This document shows, piece after piece, positions 33,074 through 43,574 of a stretch of DNA of 64,000 nt. Position 1 is the stretch's first letter. Every line of letters starts with the position of its first letter. The position numbers and the translations under genes were made by a program. Source of the stretch: Martensiomyces pterosporus (taxonomy: Eukaryota > Kickxellomycota > Kickxellomycetes > Kickxellales > Kickxellaceae); the NCBI GenBank assembly GCA_025201845.1, contig MU603968.1, positions 1 to 64,000 on the forward strand, given 5' to 3'. The notes beneath the pieces were generated by a model. The model made no database searches. It was not told the DNA's origin and was given only the letters and a program-made list of their open reading frames with translations.

Positions 33074-35632
33074 ATGCCGCAGAGAGGCTTGTCGCATCGC
33101 AAGAAGGGGCCCAAGCCAGCCGTGGCCTCAACGACACAGAAGCGCAAGCAGCGCCGCGAGGAGGAGCAAAAGGTCATCGACGAACTCGGCCAGCGGGCAC
33201 TTGCGCTGGCAAGCGCGGGGCCCATCAGCAGCGATGTCAAGCTGTTCTCGGATCTGCCCATCTCGCAGAGCACGCTCAAGGGCCTCTCGCGCTCAAACTT
33301 CATGGAGATGACTGAGATCCAGCGCAAGGCTCTCCCTTACACCCTGGCCAGGCGCGACGTCCTGGGAGCAGCAAAGACAGGGTCGGGCAAGACACTGGCG
33401 TTCCTGATTCCCATCCTCGAGGCGCTGTACAGGAACCGGTGGACACACTTTGACGGCCTGGGGGCCTTGGTTATCTCGCCCACGCGCGAACTGGCCATGC
33501 AGATCTTTGAGGTTCTGTGCAAGATCGGAAGGAGCCACAAGTTCTCTGCTGGACTGATCATCGGCGGCAAGCGCGTGGAGGAAGAGAAGGAGATTTTGAG
33601 CAAAATGAACATTCTCGTGTGCACTCCGGGCCGGCTGCTCCAGCACATGGACGAGACTGCCGGGTTCGACTGCTCCAATTTGCAAATCCTCGTTCTGGAC
33701 GAGGCTGACCGCATCCTGGACATGGGATTCAAGAAGACCATGAACGCGATTATCGAGAACCTGCCCCGTGAGCGGCAGACCTTGCTGTTCTCCGCCACGC
33801 AAACCAAATCGGTCAAGGACCTGGCACGGCTGAGCCTTGAGAAGCCCGAGTATGTGGCGGTGCACGAGAAGGACAAGTTCAGCACGCCAACGAAGCTGTC
33901 GCAGTACTATATGGTCATGGATCTGCCGCAGAAGCTGGACATGCTGTTTTCGTTCCTGAAGACGCACCTGAAGAGCAAGATGATTGTGTTCTTGTCCAGC
34001 GGCAAGCAGGTGCGATTTGCGTTTGAAACGTTCTGCAAGATGCAGCCTGGCATACCGCTCCTCCATTTGCATGGAAAGCAGAAGCAGATGAAGAGAGTGG
34101 AGATCTTTGAGCGATTCATGAAGATGAACACCGCTGTGCTCTTCTGCACTGACATTGCGTCCCGTGGCCTCGACTTCCCCGCCGTTGACTGGGTCGTCCA
34201 GGTCGACTGCCCCGAGGACTGCGATACGTACCTGCATCGCGTGGGACGCACTGCGCGGTACGATGCCTCGGGCAAAGGGCTGCTGTTCCTGCTGCCGAGC
34301 GAGGAGAAGGAGATGATCAAGACGTTTGCAGCCAAGAACATCCCAATCAAGGAGATCAGCGCTAAGAACAACAAGGTCATGACAGTTGCCAAGCAGCTGC
34401 AGCACTTCTGCTTCCAGGATCCGGAGATCAAGTACCTCGGCCAGCGCGCCTTTGTCACGTATGTGCGGTCGGTGTTTCTGCAAAAGAACAAGGCGGTGTT
34501 TGATGTGGAGGCACTGCCGCTCGAGGAGTTTGCAGAGTCCCTGGGCCTGCCCGGTGCACCCAAGATCAAGTTTGTCAAGAAGTCAGCGTCCAAGAACAAG
34601 TCGTACGAGTTTGACAATATGCTGTCGCCGGAGGAGCGCGAGAGCAAGAGGCAGGAGCATGTGGCGGCGATTGAGCGTGAGAATGCTAGCACCGTCGACG
34701 GCACTATTCCTGCGAGCGATGGAGAGAGCGACGGCGAGCTGGCTGCTGCTAGGGACGGCGAGAAGGCCAAGACGCGTGTGGATAAGATGTTTGCACGAAA
34801 GAACGCCGGTGTGCTGGCTGAGCACTACCAGAAGCTGGTTGACCACTCTGCTGGCGATGTCGGCAATGAGGACGACGACGACGCTGACTTTATTACGCTT
34901 AAGCGCGCCGACCATGCCCTCAGCGACGCCAGCGACAGCGAGGGCGGAGAAGAAGAGGAGGACGAGGACGAGGAAGAAGAAGAGGAGGACGAGGACGAAG
35001 AGGAGCCGGTGGTCAAGACAATTGCCATGAACCCCGACACTGGACTGCCAGTGGTCATTCCTAACATCCCGGCACAGGAGATGACCAAGCGGCAGCTGCG
35101 CAAGGTCAAGGAGAAGCTGATCAAGAACACACGCAACACCAAAATGGTGTTTGACGACGAGGGCAATGCCAAGCCCATCTATGATTTGCAGAACGAAGAA
35201 AGCTTCCGCGAGCAGGGCGATGTGCGCAAGCTTGTCGACGAGTACCAGCAGCGCAACCAGGCGTTGATGGAGGAGGCCGATGTTGATGATCGCGAAATGG
35301 CGCGCCAGAAGCGGAGGGAGAAGCGGCTGGCACAGAAGATTAGAGAAAAGGAGGCGATGGGCATCAACGAGCCGGCGGGCACTGTTGCCATGCTCAAGAC
35401 CAGCGACGATGAGGATGGATTCTACTCGGACGATGCTGGCTCGGGCAGCGAGGATGAGGGTCGCGGTACTGCCAGATCGAAGCGGGCTTACGCGTCGGAG
35501 TCTGCAGACAGCGAAAGCGATGCTGAGCATGCTCCGTCGAGGAAGCGTGGCCGCGTCGTGGAGGTTGATAACGCCACGATGTCTCTCGAGGACCAGGAGC
35601 GGCTGGCACTGCAGCTCTTGGGCGGCAGCTGA
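33074..35632 (+). CDS. DBP4: DEAD-box RNA helicase Dbp4/Hca4 (DDX10), ribosome biogenesis
   Basis: An 852-residue nucleolar helicase needed for U14 snoRNA release and early 40S maturation (family knowledge). The head is basic. The Q motif is near residue 80 (EIQRKALP), Walker A AAKTGSGKT at 99-107, PTREL near 136, DEAD at 209-212 and SAT near 240. The helicase C block carries ASRGLDFPAVDWVVQ, then HRVGRTARYDASG. The Dbp4-specific DUF4217 region follows (AFVTYVRSVFLQKNKAVFDV, EEFAESLGLPGAPKI). The C-terminal 300 residues are acidic/basic with a long Glu/Asp tract (about 620-645). The open frame extends upstream, but ATG 33074 (MPQRGLSHRKKG) matches the usual start. Confidence 0.95.
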   Translation: MPQRGLSHRKKGPKPAVASTTQKRKQRREEEQKVIDELGQRALALASAGPISSDVKLFSDLPISQSTLKGLSRSNFMEMTEIQRKALPYTLARRDVLGAAKTGSGKTLAFLIPILEALYRNRWTHFDGLGALVISPTRELAMQIFEVLCKIGRSHKFSAGLIIGGKRVEEEKEILSKMNILVCTPGRLLQHMDETAGFDCSNLQILVLDEADRILDMGFKKTMNAIIENLPRERQTLLFSATQTKSVKDLARLSLEKPEYVAVHEKDKFSTPTKLSQYYMVMDLPQKLDMLFSFLKTHLKSKMIVFLSSGKQVRFAFETFCKMQPGIPLLHLHGKQKQMKRVEIFERFMKMNTAVLFCTDIASRGLDFPAVDWVVQVDCPEDCDTYLHRVGRTARYDASGKGLLFLLPSEEKEMIKTFAAKNIPIKEISAKNNKVMTVAKQLQHFCFQDPEIKYLGQRAFVTYVRSVFLQKNKAVFDVEALPLEEFAESLGLPGAPKIKFVKKSASKNKSYEFDNMLSPEERESKRQEHVAAIERENASTVDGTIPASDGESDGELAAARDGEKAKTRVDKMFARKNAGVLAEHYQKLVDHSAGDVGNEDDDDADFITLKRADHALSDASDSEGGEEEEDEDEEEEEEDEDEEEPVVKTIAMNPDTGLPVVIPNIPAQEMTKRQLRKVKEKLIKNTRNTKMVFDDEGNAKPIYDLQNEESFREQGDVRKLVDEYQQRNQALMEEADVDDREMARQKRREKRLAQKIREKEAMGINEPAGTVAMLKTSDDEDGFYSDDAGSGSEDEGRGTARSKRAYASESADSESDAEHAPSRKRGRVVEVDNATMSLEDQERLALQLLGGS

Positions 35633-35872
35633 AACGCTGGTATGCTCTTTTTCTATGCTGTTTCGATCCATTTGCAAAGTCCGTTAATTTAGTCTTTCCC
35701 ACAAGATAGCCAGCTGGGCAAACCAAACATACACCAGCCGCATGCTGCCTAGGCTGGTGCCTTGGATGCACTAGGCCTGCTCTCCTGCTTTGTCTTATTT
35801 CAGTCTTTCGCTACAAATCCCTGCCAACAAGCTCAAGTCAACGATCAGTGCACAGAAAGCGAGCGAGCAAGC

Positions 35873-36247
35873 ATGACTGACAAGCAGCAAGGCAGCAACG
35901 CCGATGATTTCCTCAGCTCGTACATCGAGCAGGTAAAGACCAGGCTCGACAAGGCACCGGTGCGACCCGATGCCTCGCCCAGCATCTCCCTTGTCCGTGA
36001 CGACGACGAGGCGCCCAGGGATCGGAAGCGCTTCTACACCGAGAAGCAAAAGGAGGAAATTGCACTGGAGGAGTGCGCCGAGTGCGAGTACACGTGGCGG
36101 AAGTGCGCACTGAACCCGCCCACCATGTACGATCGGTTCTTTGGGTGCCGCAAGCTGCGCAGAGAATACTACGACTGCATGGAAAGGGTCAAGGCCGAGC
36201 TCAAGGAAAAGTCCGGCAAGGCGCTGCTAGTAGAGAGTTCAAAATAG
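35873..36247 (+). CDS. twin CX9C mitochondrial protein (Cmc-like)
   Basis: A 124-residue protein with two CX9C motifs in a helix-loop-helix layout: CAECEYTWRKC and CRKLRREYYDC, separated by 13 residues including NPPTMYDRFFG. This is the coiled-coil-helix fold imported by Mia40 into the intermembrane space, and the spacing resembles Cmc1/Cmc2 respiratory-chain assembly factors. The N-terminal 70 residues are polar. An extra cysteine lies three residues inside the first motif. ATG 35873 gives a normal start with a 5' leader; an upstream non-ATG extension is not supported. The exact orthologue is not resolved. Confidence 0.75.
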   Translation: MTDKQQGSNADDFLSSYIEQVKTRLDKAPVRPDASPSISLVRDDDEAPRDRKRFYTEKQKEEIALEECAECEYTWRKCALNPPTMYDRFFGCRKLRREYYDCMERVKAELKEKSGKALLVESSK

Positions 36248-37457
36248 TGCCTCTTCTGTTGGAGTTCAATTGGATGTGTGGTTTGTTGCGCATGCATTGA
36301 ATAGCGGTGGAGTCCCCATTTTAACGGGGGAGCCCACCTTGTCGAGCAATGTATTGCGAGTTGGAGAACCATTGATATCGCATACTTTTTGACTACGCAT
36401 CATATTGCGAAGAACAATGCGTAGCTTCGAAAGTTGCTGAAAATTCTGGAGTCACCCGCCCAGGGCCCTGTTCTACGCCACGTGTCACATCGCTCGGCCC
36501 TGGCGGCAATGCTTATGGCCCGCGGTTGTGATCGCTGCCTCTGTGTTTCATCTTTGCGGCAATTTCCAAGAACACGCATTGCGCTGCTGGCTTGGCTGCT
36601 GGACTCGCGTCCGCTTTTGAGGTAGGTGGCAGTGCACACATGACCTGGGATTCACGGCTCCCTGGGTGACCCAGCTACGGCATGGCCACCGCCGGTATAG
36701 GATTATCCGTGGACAATTAGGACAGCGTGACATGCAGAGAATATGTGCTCTGAGCCAGCGGCGGTGCTTACGTGTCCCCTGGGCATTTGACTAGCAGGGG
36801 CGCGAAATGTCCTGATGGCGGGTCTCTTGGATGCGCGCACACAGCTCCTTTCTCTCACATGCGCAGCTGCCTGATGCACCCCGCATATGCGCCGAACAAT
36901 CCGCAGAGCGTATGCTGTAGATAGTGGCGGGCTTCAGCTCAAACACGCCACGGACTGCTGCTTTCTGGCGTGCAGACAGGCTTCGGCCAGCACCTTGACA
37001 CCGAAAACACGGAGAGCCTGTGACACGCATGACGCCTTGGCTGTGGTATTCGCTAACCACGTGGACACACTCTAACCTCGTATAGAAATGGGGCAGGCGC
37101 TACGGCTTGGAGGAAAAGGGCAGGGGAGTAGCATGTGTGCGTGAGTTGCAAGCAACAGAAGATTCGTATAAATTGCGCCTCCGCCTTTTTATCTCTCCCC
37201 CTCCCCTTCCCTCCTTCAGATTAATTGTCTCTACCGTTCTTTTCAACTGCTTTACTTTGTCCTGCCTTGCTCTCTACGCTACGCTCTTATTCCGTGCACA
37301 TCACCACGTTCTTTCCAGCGCTAAAGAGTCATATTTTCCACCCGCTCGTCCGGCGCACTTGCACCCGATTTATTCTGCCAGCAGCACGCGCCTTCTCTAC
37401 CACCCTACTCTCTTTCCGCTTATCCAAGCCTAGCACGCCCACCCAGCACCACTGAAG
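36248..37457. other. 1.2-kb intergenic region without recognised gene
   Basis: Contains a small hairpin (TCCCC...GGGGA near 36313-36331), a palindromic CTGGGTGACCCAG near 36661 and a pyrimidine-rich leader before the ClpX start (about 37190-37300). No tRNA-like B box or conserved frame seen. Confidence 0.5.
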
Positions 37458-40186
37458 ATGGCTAGCCGGCTGCTATGCCAGCATCATACTGCTGTGCTTG
37501 CCAGACAGCAGATGTACAGGTCCGTGGCTCTCCGAGGAAGAGGGCGCTTCTCTCGCCGTTTGCTGTCAGCAAGCTCTGTTGCATGCAAGACTGGTCGCGA
37601 GTGGGACTATATCGACGGGCCCACTCAGTCGCCAAAAGCCAAGAATCAAAAGCCATCGTCAATAAGCAGCAGCGCCTCTGGGCCCAACACTGCTGAAGCC
37701 TCCTCGGCTGGCAAGTCTGGAAGAAAGCCAGCAGCTGCCTCCGGGGCCTCAAGTGACAATGGCAGCGGCGTGCCCCCAGGCACTGTGTCGAGCGCATCGT
37801 ACGGAAATACCAACAATCCTACTGGCAGCGGCACCCATTCGTCCACCAGTGCGCGTGATGACACAGCTAGGGGAAATAGCGGCACGTCACCGCCGCCTGC
37901 CTTGCCGCCTCAAGCCCCGTCCAACGGCATGGAGCCGATCAGTCCTAGAATGGCAAGTACAATAACACTCACCCACAGTAGTAACACACCCGCGCCTGTG
38001 GAGGCTGGAGAAAGAGGAGGTGCGGGCTGAGCACCAGGCCTAGACCTCTCCGCCTGCCCGTCTTGCGGAGTCCATGATGTATTGGCTGTGGCCAATCTTG
38101 AAACCCCAGGCTAAGCCCGTCGACCATGCTTTCTGCTTTTGTTTTCTGCGCTAGATTATGCGCTACCTGGATGAGTACGTGATTGGGCAGGAGCGCGCAA
38201 AGAAGACCCTTGCCGTTGCTGTATACAACCACTACAATCGTGTGCGTGCGAACACGCTCAAGCGACAGCGCGAGCAGCTGTCTGCGGCATTCGCTGCTGC
38301 ATCTCCTGCTGTCTCTGCTGGCGCTTCACCCACCGCAAATGGCTCCGCCAGCATGCACCAGTCACATGCCTTTGCCGATTCTGCTGATCGCCAGTCACAG
38401 CAGCATCCAGGTAATTATCGAGAGTATTCATGTGGTAGCGAAGGATGCTGCTGCCTCCTCTTCTATGGTGAATGGCATGCAGCGGCACTCACATATACAC
38501 ATGCAATGTGGCTTACTTGCAAGTTGCTATATTTGGCCATCACATGCGCTTTCGCTGTTATTACAATTAGGCCGCAATGGTACCGGAAGCGCATATCCTA
38601 CCCATCAATACCCATTTGTGAATCGCCCGTGGAATGGGGCATTTGAGAATGGCGGTCTGTTCATTCAAGAAAGCGAGATAGCCATGCAGACACCGCCCAG
38701 CAGCGCTTCCTCTGCCTCCTCGCAGCCAGACGCCTCACAGAAGGGCCAGCTCAAGCCCCCGCCACAGCCACGGCAGCATCCGCCTGCACCAGCACCACCG
38801 TCAGCGCTGGAGTCCAGCATCCTTGACACGCAGCTGGAGAAAAGCAACGTGCTCTTGCTTGGCCCCACAGGCTCGGGAAAGACGCTTTTGGCAAAGACGC
38901 TGGCGCAGATTCTTGACGTCCCGTTCTCGGTCTCTGACGCCACCCCGCTGACTCAGGCTGGGTATGTGGGCGAGGACGTCGAGGTAGTCATCCAGCGCCT
39001 TATGCAGAGCTGCGACTACGATGTTGCTCGTGCTGAGCAGGGAATCGTGTTTATCGACGAGATCGACAAGATTGCGCGCAAGCCAGACTCGTTCTCGATG
39101 TCAAAGGACGTGTCGGGCGAGGGCGTTCAGCAGGGACTGCTAAGGATGCTCGAGGGAACCATCGTCACCATCACCGACAAGTCTGGACACAGTGGGAGTG
39201 GCAGCGGCCATCCAGGCCCGCCATCGCCCTTCCCGCCCCATGGAATGGGCTCCGCACCACAAGCGCCGCCTCCGGGGCTTGCACCCAGCAACCTGGGAGT
39301 CGGCGGTCCTCTGCGCCGTGGCGGCCCCCTATCAGGAGCGTTTGGTCCAAGCAGCACCAGCACGCCTCCAGGCGGGGGCGGGGGCGGCATCGGCGGGCTG
39401 GGTGGCGGGATCAGCGGGCCGCTCGGCGGCGGCAAGGGCGAGGTCTACCATGTCGACACAAGCAACATCCTTTTCATCCTCAGCGGGGCATTTGTTGGTC
39501 TCGACCGTCTAGTGATGGAGAGGGTGGCCAAGGCATCGATTGGATTTGGCAACCCCGTGCGCAAGATCGGCGACACCTCGACCCCTGTAGACCTCAAGGC
39601 GATGAACGTCGCGCCTGTCAGCTTTGCTGCGGGCAGTGAGGCTGGTGCCTCGAGCACTCCGTTCAACCCCCTTGACTACACGGAGCCTAGCGACCTGATA
39701 AAGTTTGGGCTGATCCCCGAGTTCATCGGCCGCCTGCCCGTGGTCACCAGTGTCGGTGCGCTCGACAAGGACTCGCTTGTGCGCGTGCTTGTCGAGCCCA
39801 AGAACGCGCTTGTGCGCCAGTACGAGGCCCTGCTGGCGCTCAGCAGCGCGCAGCTGCACATAACCAAGCCTGCGCTGTACACGATTGCACAGCAGGCTAT
39901 TGACAAGCAGACGGGTGCCCGTGGGCTGCGGCGGATCATGGAGAACCTGCTGCTGGAGCCGATGTTTGACTGCCCAGGGTCGTCGATAAGGCATATTGTA
40001 ATTGATTCTGAGGTCGCAGCGTTCAAGAAGCGGCCGTTGTATTTTAGTAAGATCCAGGAGGCGGATGTCGAGGCGGCTATCTGGAACGACGAGCACAGGA
40101 GCGAGCCTTCTCCAAAGATGCAGCAGCAGCAGCAGCAGCAAGCTGGCGGCGCTGAGAAAAAGAGATCCATCGCCTCGTCGGCCTAA
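37458..40186 (+). CDS. CLPX: mitochondrial ClpX AAA+ unfoldase
   Basis: Three exons: 37458-37952, 38155-38410 and 38571-40186 (788 residues). Intron 1 is bounded by GC-AG (gcaagt...gctag); only this choice keeps phase and joins SPRM to [16 protein letters not shown], the ClpX core start. The first 165 residues are a presequence plus Ser/Gly-rich linker without the Cys4 zinc-binding domain. Core motifs are Walker A GPTGSGKT, pore loop GYVGEDVE, Walker [11 protein letters not shown], the ClpP-docking loop [10 protein letters not shown], sensor 1 region [21 protein letters not shown] and sensor 2 GARGLRR. A Gly/Pro-rich insert of about 85 residues precedes DTSNILF. Role: matrix protein unfolding for ClpP and haem-enzyme activation (family knowledge). 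Confidence 0.93.
37953..38154 (+). other. GC-AG intron of the clpX gene
   Basis: A 202-bp intron with 5' gcaagt and 3' gcgctag. The nearest GT donor (38-base side, gtacaataac) would shift the frame. Confidence 0.75.
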
Positions 40187-40576
40187 GCGTGCCCTCTATT
40201 CCGCTCTTCTAGCTGCTGTTTCTCTCTTCCTTCCCGTCTCTGCTTTTAAACATGAAATGCTGGCGACTACCCCTGCCACCGCTTTGTTTTGTTTGTGAGC
40301 GTGTGGAGTGGATGCCACCACAAAGAAGGCGCTAGTCGCCCCCGGTATGTTTGCTCGGCTCGAGCCGCATTTCCGGCTCACTATGCTGCCTTTGCGTCAA
40401 GGGGCATGGTGTGTATTTTTGGCGCAAACACCAGCAGCTTTTCAAGGGCAAATCTCGCTTGCGCCCCTCCTCTACCCCTCATCTCTCTGGTTTCCCAATC
40501 CTCAATCGCACCCTCACATCGTACAGCTAAACCGCATCTAGTTGCTCCCCTTACTCATTAAGAAGGAATTGGAATA
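40187..40576. other. intergenic, V-ATPase c gene promoter
   Basis: A 390-bp spacer between ClpX stop and the proteolipid start, pyrimidine-rich near 40440-40530. Nothing else recognised. Confidence 0.5.
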
Positions 40577-41279
40577 ATGTCTCTGCCAGTCCACGATTAT
40601 TGCCCTGTCTACTCGCCAATCTTTGGCTCGCTTGGCTGTGCGGCTGCCACTATCTTCTGCTGTAAGTACCAGCTGTGCGGAATCTCTTGAGTCTTTAGGA
40701 GCGAGCAAAGGAGGTGCACTCGGCTTTCAAAGAAGCAGGCGAATCTGGCGTGAATCTACACATTGATTATTACAAAATGCCGCTGCTGTTTGTGTCTTGG
40801 CAATCCTGCTTATGCGACCACACCATATGCCCCTTTGCGTTTCCTTTGCGTTTCCCTTAGGCTTTGGCGCTGCTTACGGCACAGCAAAGTCCGGTGTTGG
40901 CATTTCGGCCATGGGCATCCTGCGCCCGGACCTCGTCGTGCGCTCGATCGTTCCCGTGGTCATGGCGGGTATCATTGGCATCTACGGCCTTGTGGTTTCG
41001 GTTCTGATCACCGACGGGCTTAAGCAGGATATGACCTTGTACACTGGGTTCATCCAGCTTGGAGCCGGACTTGCTGTGGGTCTTTCGGGCATGGCTGCTG
41101 GGTTCGCTATTGGCATTGTTGGCGATGCCGGTGTGCGTGCTACCGCTCAGCAGCCCCGTTTGTTCGTCGGTATGATTTTGATTTTGATTTTCGCTGAGGT
41201 CCTCGCCCTCTACGGCCTTATCGTTGGCCTTATCCTCAACACCAAGGCTACTGGTAGCGACGTAAGCTGCGGAAAGTAG
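40577..41279 (+). CDS. VMA3: V-type ATPase proteolipid subunit c
   Basis: Two exons: 40577-40661 (donor gtaagt, phase 1) and 40861-41279, giving 167 residues. Four membrane helices, no large loops. [16 protein letters not shown] leads helix 1, [15 protein letters not shown] is the family signature, [20 protein letters not shown] is helix 3, and [19 protein letters not shown] in helix 4 carries the essential proton-carrying glutamate. It is closer to Vma3 than Vma11/Vma16 by N-terminus and helix count. It forms the rotor ring of the vacuolar proton pump. Confidence 0.95.
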
Positions 41280-42245
41280 ATGAACACGTATATCTTCCCT
41301 TTGCCACATCGACCTTTGCTCATTTCTATATCCTGTCTTTTACGCTTCCTTCTTTGATCTGGTTCGGGAAAATAAGACTGAAGCGCCTACACGACTGCCT
41401 TGTCGGAGAATTGCATGCTAGCGGCTGCTATTGTACAGGCGGTTGGGCGTGGGGGAGGCGATGACGGAATAGTGCTGGTGTGCTGCAAGTCACGGGCCGT
41501 GTGTTTGCTGCCGCTGCGGTTTTCCACAGTGCGCGCTCATGCACAGTTCTGTGGCGCTGTGCTGCGCCAAACAGCATGTAAAACAGCCCGCAGGCGCGCC
41601 AGAAGCGAGACGGGTCCTCCGGGCTCTGCTGCCCGTCGGCGTGGAACAGCGGCGAATTTCTCTACGGCCCGCCCACGCCTCAGCGCCAAGCAGGACAGCG
41701 GGGAAGCCCTAGCCGTGCAACCCAGGCTCAGTGCTTGGAGCTGTGGATGCTGGGTGGGGATTGCCCATCCCCCTGCTGCCAGCGATCCCTTTCGCTCAGC
41801 CAAGCACTGCACGGCTCGCGACTCAGCGCGGCAGAGCGGATGGCCTGCCTGCTCGTTTGCTGCTTGCCAGGCGGGCAGCTGGGACATGCTACTCGCTTGA
41901 CCTGGTTGTGTGTGGGGCGAGCGGCAAATGCGCTGTTTTGGGCGGTTGCGCCTATTGCTCCGCCCGCAAAGCAGCGGCCATAAGCGGTAAATTTCACAAG
42001 GGAAATGAGCCATATGTCCCCTGTCTGCCTGGAGCGCCTGCCAGGCGAAGGAGAACGGAAATTAGAGAAGAGCGCCTAGCTGGAGCAGGGCCTGTGGGCA
42101 GGCGGCTGGCTTGGACATGCGGCTGCCGCTCTGCTATCTGCCTTTGCGCTGCTCCCTTTGCCACAGGTGCTCAGAATTGCATAAAAAGATAACGCGCCTC
42201 CTGCCCTTCCGCCAGCAGGCTTCTAATCTCTTTTGGTTTCTCATC
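41280..42245. other. intergenic, about 970 bp
   Basis: GC-rich spacer upstream of the aminotransferase gene with an ATAAAAAG element about 60 bp before its ATG. No conserved frame on either strand. Confidence 0.5.
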
Positions 42246-43574
42246 ATGTCGATTCGCTCTCTCTTTTCTTCTCTGCCATCACCAGCTATTCGCTCTGCCA
42301 CTTGTACTCTAGCCAAACCAGCTACGCCCGCTCTGCGCATCTTATCACACCGCCCTGCTTCAAAGCCAAGCTACACAACAGCCAGGAAAATGTCCGCCGA
42401 CTCCAGCCGCCCTCTCTGCCTCATCCCCGGCCCCGTCGAGATGTCTGACTCTGTGCTTCTTGCCCACAGCACCCCGGCCACCGCCCACACGGACCCCAAG
42501 TTCGTCGAGGCCTTTGGCCAGACAATCGAGCTTCTGCGCGACGTCGTCCTGACCAAGACCGGCCAGCCCTTCGTCATCGCCGGCTCCGGCACGCTGGGCT
42601 GGGATCAGACCGCAGCCAACCTTCTGGAGGCTGGCGAGAGTGCCCTTGTGCTCTCCAACGGGTACTTTGGCGAGGGCCTCGCCGACTGCCTTGAGACCTA
42701 TGGCGCCAACGTCACCCGCCTGCGCGCCGAGCCCGGGCACCGCCAGACCCTGGCTGAGGTCGCAGAGGCGCTGCGTGCGAAGAAGTACAAGATCGTCACT
42801 GTCTCGCAGGTCGACACCTCCACCGGCGTCCTTGGCGACGTGAAGGGCGTCGCCGAGCTCGTCCGTGAGCACTCGCCCGACACCCTGGTTGTCGTTGATG
42901 GCGTTTGCGCCACCGCTGCCGAGCGCCTGTACTTTGATGCCTGGGGCGTCGATGTCGTCATTACTGCGTCGCAGAAGGCGCTCGGCTGCCCTCCCGGCAT
43001 CTCCGTTGTCGTTGCCTCGCAGAAGGCCCTCGGCGTTCTTGCCTCGCGCAAGACCCCTGTGCCGGCCTACTACGTCAACTGGAACCGCTGGCTGCCTATC
43101 ATGAAGTCGTACGAGGAGCGCCAGGTCAAGTACTTTGCCACCCCCTGCGTGCAGACCATCTTCGCCCTCAACACCTCGCTCAAGGAGCTCCTGTCCAACG
43201 GCGGCATGGAGTCTGTCTTTGAGGCCCACGAGCGCACCTCAGCTCGCGTCAAGGCGGCCGTCGCCTCCTGGGGTCTCAAGACTGTGGCTGCTTCGGAGGA
43301 CGTCAGTGCCAACGCCATGACTGCCGTCTGGCTTCCGGAGAGCATCCAGGCTGCTGATCTCCTGCCTAAGCTGAAGGCCCGCGGCGTTGTCGCTGCCGGC
43401 GGCATCCTTGCGGGCAAGGCCCACAGGTACTTCCGTCTCGGGCACATGGGCATCACTGCCACCCAGGATAACGGGTTCGTCGACATTATGCTCAAGGCGG
43501 CTGCCGAGGCCCTTGAGGAGTGCGGCCACGTCATTGCCCCCGCATCGGGCCGCTCCACGCCTCCCCGCCTGTAA
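42246..43574 (+). CDS. AGX1: alanine-glyoxylate / serine-pyruvate aminotransferase, possibly dual targeted
   Basis: A 442-residue class V PLP aminotransferase that converts glyoxylate to glycine using alanine. LIPGPVEMSD begins the catalytic part, AGSGTLGWDQTAANLL and DTSTGVLGDVKG follow, and the PLP lysine is Lys244 in ITASQKALGCPPG. The first 48 residues are Arg/Ser/Pro-rich with no acidic residue, a mitochondrial presequence; a second in-frame ATG at 42390 (MSADSS) matches the start of cytosolic/peroxisomal homologues. The protein ends PRL, a weak peroxisomal PTS1-like tripeptide. Alternative starts could therefore send it to two organelles. Single exon with strong codon bias. Confidence 0.95.
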   Translation: MSIRSLFSSLPSPAIRSATCTLAKPATPALRILSHRPASKPSYTTARKMSADSSRPLCLIPGPVEMSDSVLLAHSTPATAHTDPKFVEAFGQTIELLRDVVLTKTGQPFVIAGSGTLGWDQTAANLLEAGESALVLSNGYFGEGLADCLETYGANVTRLRAEPGHRQTLAEVAEALRAKKYKIVTVSQVDTSTGVLGDVKGVAELVREHSPDTLVVVDGVCATAAERLYFDAWGVDVVITASQKALGCPPGISVVVASQKALGVLASRKTPVPAYYVNWNRWLPIMKSYEERQVKYFATPCVQTIFALNTSLKELLSNGGMESVFEAHERTSARVKAAVASWGLKTVAASEDVSANAMTAVWLPESIQAADLLPKLKARGVVAAGGILAGKAHRYFRLGHMGITATQDNGFVDIMLKAAAEALEECGHVIAPASGRSTPPRL

